A stretch of 5,011 nt of DNA from a bacterium. GTDB lineage: Bacteria; Vulcanimicrobiota; CADAWZ01. The notes under the pieces were generated by a model. The model searched no databases. It was given only the letters and a program-made list of their open reading frames with translations, and was not told the origin of the DNA. The stretch lies in the NCBI GenBank assembly GCA_024409025.1, contig JAKSUM010000124.1, positions 1 to 5,011 on the forward strand, in the 5' to 3' direction. Every line of letters begins with the position of its first letter. The stretch's first letter is position 1. The position numbers were made by a program, and so were the translations under genes. Positions 1-5,011 of the stretch are shown here, piece after piece.

Positions 1-930
1 CTCGTCAAGGATAAGGGGACGGCAAAAATCATAGACGAGAGGACTATTTATCGTCCTAAGCTCCTCTATGCATGCGTCACGCAGCTCCTGCCTGTCAGAA
101 AGAACAAAATCATATATCTTCTGAAGCATGGGGAGAAGAGCTATATTCTCATGATACAGCTGGGTCAGTGACGGGTATGCCAAAAATTCAGCTATCTGAG
201 CCCCATTTTTATCAGCGGCAATATATCCGACAAGGTTCTCACGGGCCTCATCCGCAATACCTATATACCTTCTTATATAGTAGGAAAGCTGCTCAGCCGT
301 ATGCAGCTGCTTGTCAGGATTTACAGGAAGATCCTGCATTTCTGCCTTTATCGCCGCATTTTTATCTGCAATGACAAAATAGAACATAAACGAGAGAGCC
401 CTCGCAAATACCTGCCAGGCTTCAGCGCTCATCTCATCGGCAATCTGAAAGCGCCTGACAAGAGTCTGTCCTATAAATTTAATATAAGGAAAATTCTCCG
501 TAGTAAGAAAAATATTCCTTATTGCATCGCTGAGCTGCTGGTTTATGGTACTGAAAGCAATTTCAATCATATCTATCAGCAGAGATGACTTTATTGAAAT
601 GTCGTATATATTGCCTATGCTTCTCAGAGCGTTTGCAGCTTCGACACGCAATTCCTCCTGAGCGGCGTACCCTCCCTTAACAAGCTCAATCAGGATCAGC
701 TTAAGCGAGTCCTGTTTCTGGATTGCGGCCTGTTTGACTGCTGTAACCCTCTGAATAACCGGCGAAGTTTCGTCCGTAAGCATATTGACAAATGCGTCAT
801 GTCTGTCCTCTTTTTTTGCAAACATGAGGTTAAAGCTGTCAGACAGCCTGGACATCAGATTTTTTTTGCCTTTTTCCTCTTTTTGGAAGGCATTTTCACC
901 GTTTTCATCAAATTTTACATTGTCATTCAT
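1..930 (-). CDS. Alpha-helical HEAT-like repeat protein of unknown function (partial, C-terminus outside window)
   Basis: The minus frame is open from an ATG at 930-928 through 310 codons to the window edge with no stop, so the 3' end is missing. I do not recognise the family. The first ~45 residues are charged and Lys/Glu/Asn-rich and look disordered. From about residue 57 on the protein is predicted mostly alpha-helical, without membrane segments or a signal peptide, so it is probably cytoplasmic. Residues ~57-108 (…LRVEAANALRSIGNIYD) and ~279-310 (RQELRDACIEELRTINSP) have the paired-helix pattern with conserved Arg/Ala/Leu seen in HEAT-like repeats; the middle (~115-275) is helical but less regular. 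No catalytic motif is visible. The chosen ATG has no Shine-Dalgarno sequence; Met26 (ATG at 855-853) is a possible alternative start but also lacks a well-spaced one. The gene is divergent from the ABC operon and shares its 98-base upstream region, which hints at possible co-regulation. A scaffold or protein-interaction role would be a guess. Confidence 0.8.
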   Translation of the reverse strand, partial: MNDNVKFDENGENAFQKEEKGKKNLMSRLSDSFNLMFAKKEDRHDAFVNMLTDETSPVIQRVTAVKQAAIQKQDSLKLILIELVKGGYAAQEELRVEAANALRSIGNIYDISIKSSLLIDMIEIAFSTINQQLSDAIRNIFLTTENFPYIKFIGQTLVRRFQIADEMSAEAWQVFARALSFMFYFVIADKNAAIKAEMQDLPVNPDKQLHTAEQLSYYIRRYIGIADEARENLVGYIAADKNGAQIAEFLAYPSLTQLYHENIALLPMLQKIYDFVLSDRQELRDACIEELRTINSPLVYDFCRPLILDE

Positions 931-936
931 AAAATA

Positions 937-961
937 TTAATTTCGATTGAAAGGAAATTAA
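937..961. repeat. Perfect 8-base inverted repeat with 9-base spacer (candidate operator)
   Basis: TTAATTTC at 937-944 is the exact reverse complement of GAAATTAA at 954-961, with spacer GATTGAAAG. Arm centres lie 17 bases apart, more than one helical turn. The right arm covers the candidate -10 box of the minus-strand gene and the left arm ends seven bases from its start codon, a position suited to a repressor site. AT-rich sequence produces such repeats by chance more often than average, so the regulatory reading is tentative. Confidence 0.45.
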
Positions 962-983
962 CCCTTCTGCAACGGCACCTCAA
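955..983 (-). promoter_or_regulatory. Candidate sigma-70-type promoter for the helical-repeat gene
   Basis: Read on the minus strand, TTGAGG (plus 983-978) is a 4-of-6 match to a -35 box. After a 17-base spacer comes TAATTT (plus 960-955), a fair -10 box. Transcription would start near 948, giving a leader of only about 18 bases before the ATG at 930. The boxes are imperfect and the region is AT-rich, so confidence is low. Confidence 0.25.
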
Positions 984-1016
984 AAGAGCCTAAAAGAAGC
1001 GTTCATTTTCAGAAAA

Positions 1017-1023
1017 AAGGCGG
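1017..1023 (+). promoter_or_regulatory. Ribosome binding site supporting the GTG start of the permease
   Basis: AAGGCGG at 1017-1023 is a partial Shine-Dalgarno match, five bases before the GTG at 1029. It supports that non-ATG start. The frame is closed upstream by a TGA at 948-950, and no ATG, GTG or TTG lies in frame between the two. Confidence 0.5.
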
Positions 1024-1028
1024 ACACA

Positions 1029-2444
1029 GTGGTAGCATTCTCACTTGCAAAAAAGAACATAGTAAGGAAGCAGGAGCGCAGCCTTCTAACCATAATAGGA
1101 GTCATACTTGCGGTTGGCAGCTTCGTCGCCCTGCTATCAATCGCGGAAGGCCTCAACAAAAAAATAAACAGCGAGGTCAAAAGCAGGAATGTTGACATAT
1201 ATGTTCTGCCGCAGGGAAGCGCCAGTCTGCCTACAGGCCCTATAGGAGGGCTTGGTGCCTCATCAGACGATATAGAAGTGGCACAAATGCTGCCCGATGA
1301 CGACATGACGCTCCCGAAAACAGAAACGGGCAAGCCCATTACATTAGAAGATATCAACAATTTTAAGAAAAATATCAGGACAGCACCCAAAACAAAGGGC
1401 AATTTCATAGATTACCTGAACAGCGAGGCAGGAACCGGTGATTCAGGTGACGGCTCGCCTCTTGCCAAAATAAAATCAGCTATAGGCGTGACGAGATTTC
1501 AAAAATCAATAAGGGGCAGAAACGTCATATTCTGGGGAATACCTTTCGGATTCTCCGACTCGGACAATACGACAATATTCCAGTCATATCTGCCTGGCAT
1601 GAAAATAGACAACGGCGGACAGTTTCCAATTATTGCAGAAGCAGTAAACGACATGTACGCATGCAAAAACCGCCGGACCGCCAGCCAGCTTTCACAGCAA
1701 GAAAGAGTTTTTGTAGCCGGCAAAAAGATAGCCGAAGAGCTGAGAATGTCAATGGACAAACCCCTTAACACAAACAGGGAAGGTGTATCGCTCCATCTCG
1801 AGGCCCTGCTTTCATTTGATGCCGGATTTCAGGACTATTTCTGCTATATGCCCATACAGACGGCTATGGCCATAGACGGAAGCTACGGAAAAGTGAACGA
1901 GATATGGATTCAGCTTGAGCATCCGACGCAGAAGGACATTAAAGAGCTCAAAAATGCTCTCTCATACTATTTTCCTGACCTTGAATTCAAGACGTCAGAC
2001 GAATATCTCGGCACATCAGCCGAAATGCTCAAATATGCGTGGTTTCTTGAATTTGCAATAGCGCTGATTGGAATTCTGATTGCAATGACGGCATCTATGA
2101 ACACAATGCTCATGTCAACCTTTGAGAGAATAAGGGAATTCGGAGCTCTAAGGGCAATAGGAGCAGGACGCTCGACAATAGCGTCTATGATACTTATAGA
2201 ATCGCTCATACTTTCAATGATTGGAGGCATAGCAGGAATCATCGTCGGAATATTGGGTTCAATATTCCTCGACGGGGCAGTACAGGCAGTGTTCAGAATG
2301 TCATTCCCGATGGCAAACATAACATTCAACCTAATACTCTATGCCCTGATTCTCTCAGGCCTTATTGGAATAATAGGAGCAATATTCCCGATAGTTCTTG
2401 TATACAGGATGGAAATAATAAAAGCCCTGAAATGGGATATTTAA
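1029..2444 (+). CDS. ABC transporter permease, FtsX/MacB type
   Basis: Membrane subunit of a type VII (mechanotransmission) ABC complex, expected to dimerise and bind two copies of the ATPase encoded just downstream. The 471 residues start at GTG. Order seen: a basic cytoplasmic N-terminus (LAKKNIVRKQERS), TM1 at ~19-40, a large extracytoplasmic region ~41-335 (MacB periplasmic core-like), then TM2 ~337-361, TM3 ~385-414 and TM4 ~432-458. The segment ~358-410 carries the FtsX-domain hallmark: NTMLMSTFERIREFGALRAIGAG, shown here in two parts (NTMLMSTFERIRE, 358-370; FGALRAIGAG, 371-380), followed by an Glu-Ser start to TM3 and a Gly-rich stretch. MacB-type permeases without the fused ATPase are usually about 400 residues, so this one is long; the excess seems to be an acidic, Gly/Pro/Asp-rich insert at about 62-160. 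Because the ATPase is a separate protein, the layout resembles LolCDE or FtsEX more than fused MacB. No MacA-type adaptor is seen, and the substrate cannot be told. Family assignment is firm; subfamily is not. Confidence 0.93.
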   Translation: MVAFSLAKKNIVRKQERSLLTIIGVILAVGSFVALLSIAEGLNKKINSEVKSRNVDIYVLPQGSASLPTGPIGGLGASSDDIEVAQMLPDDDMTLPKTETGKPITLEDINNFKKNIRTAPKTKGNFIDYLNSEAGTGDSGDGSPLAKIKSAIGVTRFQKSIRGRNVIFWGIPFGFSDSDNTTIFQSYLPGMKIDNGGQFPIIAEAVNDMYACKNRRTASQLSQQERVFVAGKKIAEELRMSMDKPLNTNREGVSLHLEALLSFDAGFQDYFCYMPIQTAMAIDGSYGKVNEIWIQLEHPTQKDIKELKNALSYYFPDLEFKTSDEYLGTSAEMLKYAWFLEFAIALIGILIAMTASMNTMLMSTFERIREFGALRAIGAGRSTIASMILIESLILSMIGGIAGIIVGILGSIFLDGAVQAVFRMSFPMANITFNLILYALILSGLIGIIGAIFPIVLVYRMEIIKALKWDI

Positions 2445-2446
2445 AC

Positions 2447-2450
2447 AGGA
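2447..2450 (+). promoter_or_regulatory. Ribosome binding site of the ABC ATPase
   Basis: AGGA lies nine bases before the ATG at 2460, inside the 15-base gap after the permease stop. It supports this start and independent ribosome loading within a shared message. Confidence 0.5.
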
Positions 2451-2459
2451 CGACAAACC

Positions 2460-3134
2460 ATGAAGCTTACATTAAAAGGTGTTTACAAATACTGGGAAAC
2501 AGAATCGGGCAAAGTCAGGGTTCTTGACAATGTCAATTTCTCCCTTAATACAGGTGACTTTATAGCAATAATGGGGCCTTCGGGCACGGGGAAATCGACA
2601 ATGCTTCACCTGTTAGGATGCATAGACAAGCCGAATATGGGCTCTATTCTGTTTGACGATACGGATATATGCGCTCTGAACGAAAGCGCCAGGGAAATAA
2701 TAAGGCTGAAACATATAGGGTTCGTATTTCAGAATTACTATCTGATACCGACACTTTCCGTAATAGAAAACGTAATGCTCCCGCTCCAGCTTGCAAATGC
2801 TCCTGGCAATCATCTTGAAAAGGCCTACAGAATGATAGAGCTTGTCGGCATGGAATCAAAGATAAACGAAAACACGTCAAAGCTTTCAGGAGGGCAGAGG
2901 CAAAGGGTCTCAATAGCAAGGGCTCTAGTTAATGATCCTATTCTTCTTCTTGCTGACGAGCCAACAGGAAACCTTGATACAAAGACAACAAGAGAAATAA
3001 TGGATATGATAAGGCTTGTCAATAAAGAAAAGAAAATAACGACAGTCATGGTAACCCACGACACAAAAGTAGCACAATATGCCGACAGGGTATACTATCT
3101 CGACGAAGGCAGAATATCTTCGGCAAACCTCTGA
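2460..3134 (+). CDS. ABC transporter ATP-binding protein (LolD/MacB/FtsE class)
   Basis: Cytoplasmic ATPase that powers the permease encoded immediately upstream. All nucleotide-binding motifs are intact in 224 residues, the usual size for this class: an aromatic A-loop candidate near Y11/W12, Walker [10 protein letters not shown] (39-47), Q-loop Gln91 in [13 protein letters not shown] signature LSGGQRQR (142-149), Walker B ILLLADEP (161-168) with catalytic Glu167, D-loop GNLD (170-173) and switch His200 in VTHD. The Q-loop followed by [14 protein letters not shown] (92-105) and the DEPTGNLD sequence are typical of the LolD/MacB/SalX group that pairs with FtsX-type permeases. The start follows the permease stop by 15 bases and the stop is two bases before the next gene, so all three should be co-transcribed. 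Nothing suggests loss of activity. The substrate is not shown by the sequence. Confidence 0.96.
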   Translation: MKLTLKGVYKYWETESGKVRVLDNVNFSLNTGDFIAIMGPSGTGKSTMLHLLGCIDKPNMGSILFDDTDICALNESAREIIRLKHIGFVFQNYYLIPTLSVIENVMLPLQLANAPGNHLEKAYRMIELVGMESKINENTSKLSGGQRQRVSIARALVNDPILLLADEPTGNLDTKTTREIMDMIRLVNKEKKITTVMVTHDTKVAQYADRVYYLDEGRISSANL

Positions 3135-3136
3135 TT

Positions 3137-4462
3137 ATGGCTCTCTTTGCTGTTATATCATCTTTTCTTATATTCTTTGGCATAACATCCTATGTCCTTA
3201 TCGTACTCTCAGACATTTTCCAGATTCCAGTATGCTATGCCCCGTTTACAGCCCTCGCATTGATGCTTCTTCAAGCCATATTTTTCCCAAGAGTAATCCT
3301 TTCAATAATAAAGAAGGCGGTTTCAAACGGATTTCAAGGCTCAGACGCAAATTATAAAAACATAAGGCTTATGACGCTAAAAAGCCGTATGCCGATCATG
3401 TTCTCCCTTCAAGGGATTTTCTTCAAAAATACTATAGTGGCGTCAGAGCGTCTTTCCGAAATACTTTCAGAGGACGAAATCGAATGGCTAATGCGCAGAG
3501 AATCGGCAAGAGCCGCTTCAGGAGCAAATCTGCTTTTCATGTCTTCAGGACTAGTTCCATTCGTGCTTCACCATCTATCTGCCCTGATAAGAAAGCTTGG
3601 TGAGAGCAACAGGGCATTTGGAGGCTCTGAAAGCATACTGTCATTCGGAGGCATGATGAGGCTGGTCGCCAAAGGAGCCTATCTTCTAATGTACCTTCCG
3701 TCCAGAGAGCTTTCAATTTTTTTTGACAGGAAGGAAGGCGTAATGCCCAAAGGCCTCATAGACAAGGTATGCGCTCCAAGAGAAAATGACGACAAAAATA
3801 TGCTGTCATTCTGGGAATCCGTATCATATCTTAGCTTTTCCGCCCCTAAAGACAGCACGGCAGAAAGGACGGCCCACTTTAAGACAGTATGGCAAAGCCG
3901 TTATCTTATGTTCAGACCAGTAATGCCGCCATTATTCAGACAGTCCGAAGCCGGCATACAAAGGTCAGACAGAAGCTCAATCAGGCAGATGACAGCTGAA
4001 GCCGCTGCGGGATTTCTTATATTCATATCATTTACGCTTATGACAGTCGGGATAAATGCGGGCATTCCTCTATCAATGCTTTCAATCCTGCTCATAGCGA
4101 TTCACCTGACGCAGAGACCTCTAACCGGCAAAAAGACAAACTCTTCAGAAGGAATGCATATATCCCCAACAGAGGGGCGTATGTTCGCAGGCTCAGGAAG
4201 GCTTTCGTATGATTCGGAAAAAGGATACTGCATAAGCGGAATACCGCTCTATTTCTATGAGCTTTCCCCAGTCGCGCTTCCTTCAAAGGCGGAGCAGGAA
4301 GAGGTTCAGGTATCAGGATGGATACGCAAAAGCGACAGGACATTTATCGAAGTATCGGCTCTTTACATCGGAGGCAGACAGGCATACAGATCAGACAGGG
4401 CATTCTGGTTTATTGCAGCGGACATAATGCTTCTGATTGGCGGCATACTGATGCTTCTTTAG
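3137..4462 (+). CDS. Membrane protein resembling an M48 (HtpX/Ste24-like) peptidase with a lost zinc site; probable pseudoprotease
   Basis: The 441-residue protein has two N-terminal membrane segments (~5-25, ~34-58) and then an M48-like core. NTIVASERLSEILSEDEIEW (98-117) resembles the strand-turn-helix that leads into HExxH in M48 enzymes. The motif itself reads RESAR (121-125): both zinc histidines are Arg while Glu122 is kept. After further hydrophobic segments (~130-150, ~172-187), PSRELSIFFDR (188-198) aligns with the family's SRxxExxAD block; the third zinc ligand Glu is Ser193, whereas Asp197 remains. RPVMPPLFRQSEA (260-272) recalls the downstream THPPLxxR block. Then come a hydrophobic hairpin (~287-324), a soluble domain (~345-418) and a C-terminal membrane segment (~421-441). 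The frame is intact and base use matches its neighbours, so this is not a decayed gene. The ATG is two bases after the ATPase stop and lacks a clear Shine-Dalgarno, suggesting translational coupling to the transporter. M48 ancestry is inferred from motif layout only; it could be an unrelated membrane protein. The existence of the gene is certain; the function is unknown. Confidence 0.9.
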   Translation: MALFAVISSFLIFFGITSYVLIVLSDIFQIPVCYAPFTALALMLLQAIFFPRVILSIIKKAVSNGFQGSDANYKNIRLMTLKSRMPIMFSLQGIFFKNTIVASERLSEILSEDEIEWLMRRESARAASGANLLFMSSGLVPFVLHHLSALIRKLGESNRAFGGSESILSFGGMMRLVAKGAYLLMYLPSRELSIFFDRKEGVMPKGLIDKVCAPRENDDKNMLSFWESVSYLSFSAPKDSTAERTAHFKTVWQSRYLMFRPVMPPLFRQSEAGIQRSDRSSIRQMTAEAAAGFLIFISFTLMTVGINAGIPLSMLSILLIAIHLTQRPLTGKKTNSSEGMHISPTEGRMFAGSGRLSYDSEKGYCISGIPLYFYELSPVALPSKAEQEEVQVSGWIRKSDRTFIEVSALYIGGRQAYRSDRAFWFIAADIMLLIGGILMLL

Positions 4463-4502
4463 GTACTTCCAAAGGGAAGCGGATGCCAGACTATAACAAA
4501 CG

Positions 4503-4509
4503 AAAGGAA
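4503..4509 (+). promoter_or_regulatory. Ribosome binding site of the exported flavodoxin-like gene
   Basis: AAAGGAA, with AGGA at 4505-4508, sits five to six bases before the ATG at 4515. It is the best-formed Shine-Dalgarno in the window and fixes the start that includes the signal peptide. Confidence 0.65.
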
Positions 4510-4514
4510 TTTTT

Positions 4515-5011
4515 ATGAAACTTGTAACGGCAATATTATGCGCATTTGCAATTCTTATCCTATCGCCAGCTGTTTGGGCGGCAAGCAGCAAACAGCAGGC
4601 AACAAAAAATAAAATTCTTGTAGTATTCTTTTCATATTCAGGACACACAAAAGAGCTGGCAATGAAAATAAAGAAACAGACAGGGGCTGATGTCGTACAA
4701 ATAAGGACAGTTAAACCATATCCTTCAGAATATCAGGCTGTTGTGAATCAGGCAAAAATAGAGAAGGAAAAGGACTTCAGGCCTGCAATAAATAAAGCAG
4801 ATAAAAATCCGGCAGATTATGATATAATCTTCATAGGTACTCCCGTCTGGTGGTATACAATGGCGCCGCCGGTAAAAACATTCATAGCTTCCCACAAATT
4901 AGAAGGCAAGACAATAATGCCATTCTGCACGCATGGCGGAGGCGGAGCGTCGGCATCGTTCTCTGATATGAAAAAGCTTGCCCCAAAAGCTAACATCATG
5001 CCAGGATCAGG
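4515..5011 (+). CDS. Exported flavodoxin-like protein (Flavodoxin_4 type; partial, C-terminus outside window)
   Basis: The frame runs 165 codons from the ATG and is still open at the edge; family size suggests about 30-50 residues are missing. Residues 1-23 form a Sec signal peptide: Lys2, a hydrophobic core (LVTAILCAFAILIL) and a cleavage site near AVWAA|SS, so the mature protein should lie outside the cytoplasm. The mature part starts a flavodoxin fold: strand KILVVFFS (33-40), an FMN phosphate-binding loop SYSGHTKELA (40-49, matching the SxTGNT pattern loosely), strand YDIIFIGTP (102-110), the second FMN loop PVWWYTMAPPV (110-120), LEGKTIMPF (129-137) and a Gly-rich THGGGGASASF (139-149). 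The WW loop and the GKTIxPFxTHGG block are typical of the Flavodoxin_4 family, so FMN binding is likely. Its electron donor and acceptor are unknown. It follows the membrane protein by 52 bases with its own ribosome site and is probably in the same transcription unit, since no terminator separates them. Confidence 0.9.
   Translation, partial: MKLVTAILCAFAILILSPAVWAASSKQQATKNKILVVFFSYSGHTKELAMKIKKQTGADVVQIRTVKPYPSEYQAVVNQAKIEKEKDFRPAINKADKNPADYDIIFIGTPVWWYTMAPPVKTFIASHKLEGKTIMPFCTHGGGGASASFSDMKKLAPKANIMPGS

Larger units (their letters stand above)
931..1028. promoter_or_regulatory. Divergent intergenic region between the helical-repeat gene and the ABC operon
   Basis: These 98 bases separate two head-to-head genes and must hold the promoter of the minus-strand gene, and probably that of the plus-strand operon. 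The left half is AT-rich and carries the inverted repeat described separately. I could find no plus-strand pair of -35 and -10 boxes at normal spacing: TTGAAA at 947-952 resembles a -35 but has nothing like TATAAT 16-18 bases downstream. The operon promoter may be of another sigma class, activator-dependent, or lie elsewhere. Confidence 0.6.

Noticed and set aside
72..588. Two overlapping plus-strand open frames of about 100 codons
   Set aside because: They lie antisense to a 310-codon open minus-strand frame with a coherent helical protein. Their translations are Cys/His/Tyr-rich without any domain pattern, and they have no ribosome sites.
980..1408. Minus-strand open frame of 142 codons over the 5' part of the permease
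   Set aside because: It is the complement of a firmly identified ABC permease; its translation is a Ser/Leu/Phe-rich shadow with no recognisable family.
1029..3134. A complete MacAB-TolC type exporter
   Set aside because: The permease and ATPase are separate proteins, and no periplasmic adaptor or outer-membrane channel gene is present in the window.
3497..3511. The RESAR motif as a frameshift or read error in an active M48 peptidase
   Set aside because: The frame is intact across the whole gene, flanking residues keep the family-like pattern, and restoring His codons would need several base changes at each site.
4466..4479. Small hairpin CTTCC-AAAG-GGAAG between the membrane protein and flavodoxin genes
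   Set aside because: The stem has only five pairs and no T run follows, so it is not a convincing intrinsic terminator.
4515..4541. Possible lipobox at Cys9 of the flavodoxin-like protein
   Set aside because: The cysteine is only nine residues from the start and is preceded by AIL rather than a lipobox; the hydrophobic core continues past it to an AxA-like cleavage site near residues 20-23.

Overview
The window looks like a piece of a bacterial chromosome with mid-range GC (judged by eye as low-to-mid 40s percent), frequent ATA (Ile) and AGA/AGG (Arg) codons, and tightly packed genes. No rRNA, tRNA, insertion sequence, CRISPR array or phage gene was seen. A separate MacB/Lol-type permease and ATPase, and a flavodoxin with a Sec-type signal peptide, fit an anaerobic or little-studied bacterium, perhaps with a Gram-negative envelope. 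The sequence does not let me name a phylum.

Layout. Positions 1-930 on the minus strand are the N-terminal 310 codons of an alpha-helical, HEAT-like protein whose 3' end lies outside the window. A 98-base divergent intergenic region (931-1028) follows. It holds a perfect 8-base inverted repeat (937-944 / 954-961) that is a candidate operator. From 1029 to the right edge all genes lie on the plus strand and probably form one transcription unit: an ABC permease of the FtsX/MacB type (1029-2444), its ATPase (2460-3134), a multi-pass membrane protein that resembles an M48 (HtpX/Ste24-like) peptidase with its zinc site destroyed (3137-4462), and an exported flavodoxin-like protein cut by the window edge (4515-5011). 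Gaps between these genes are 15, 2 and 52 bases.

How the genes may work together. The permease and ATPase should form a type VII ABC complex that uses cytoplasmic ATP hydrolysis to drive movements of a large extracytoplasmic domain. No MacA-type adaptor or outer-membrane channel is seen in the window, so the substrate is unknown. The next gene starts two bases after the ATPase stop, which suggests its product is made in step with the transporter. Its M48-like architecture is kept, but the two zinc histidines of HExxH are both Arg and the third ligand is Ser, so it reads as a pseudoprotease. The most unusual point in the window is this pairing of an ABC exporter-like complex with a membrane pseudoprotease, followed by an extracytoplasmic flavodoxin. 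A link to envelope quality control, lipoprotein handling or redox maintenance is inference only.
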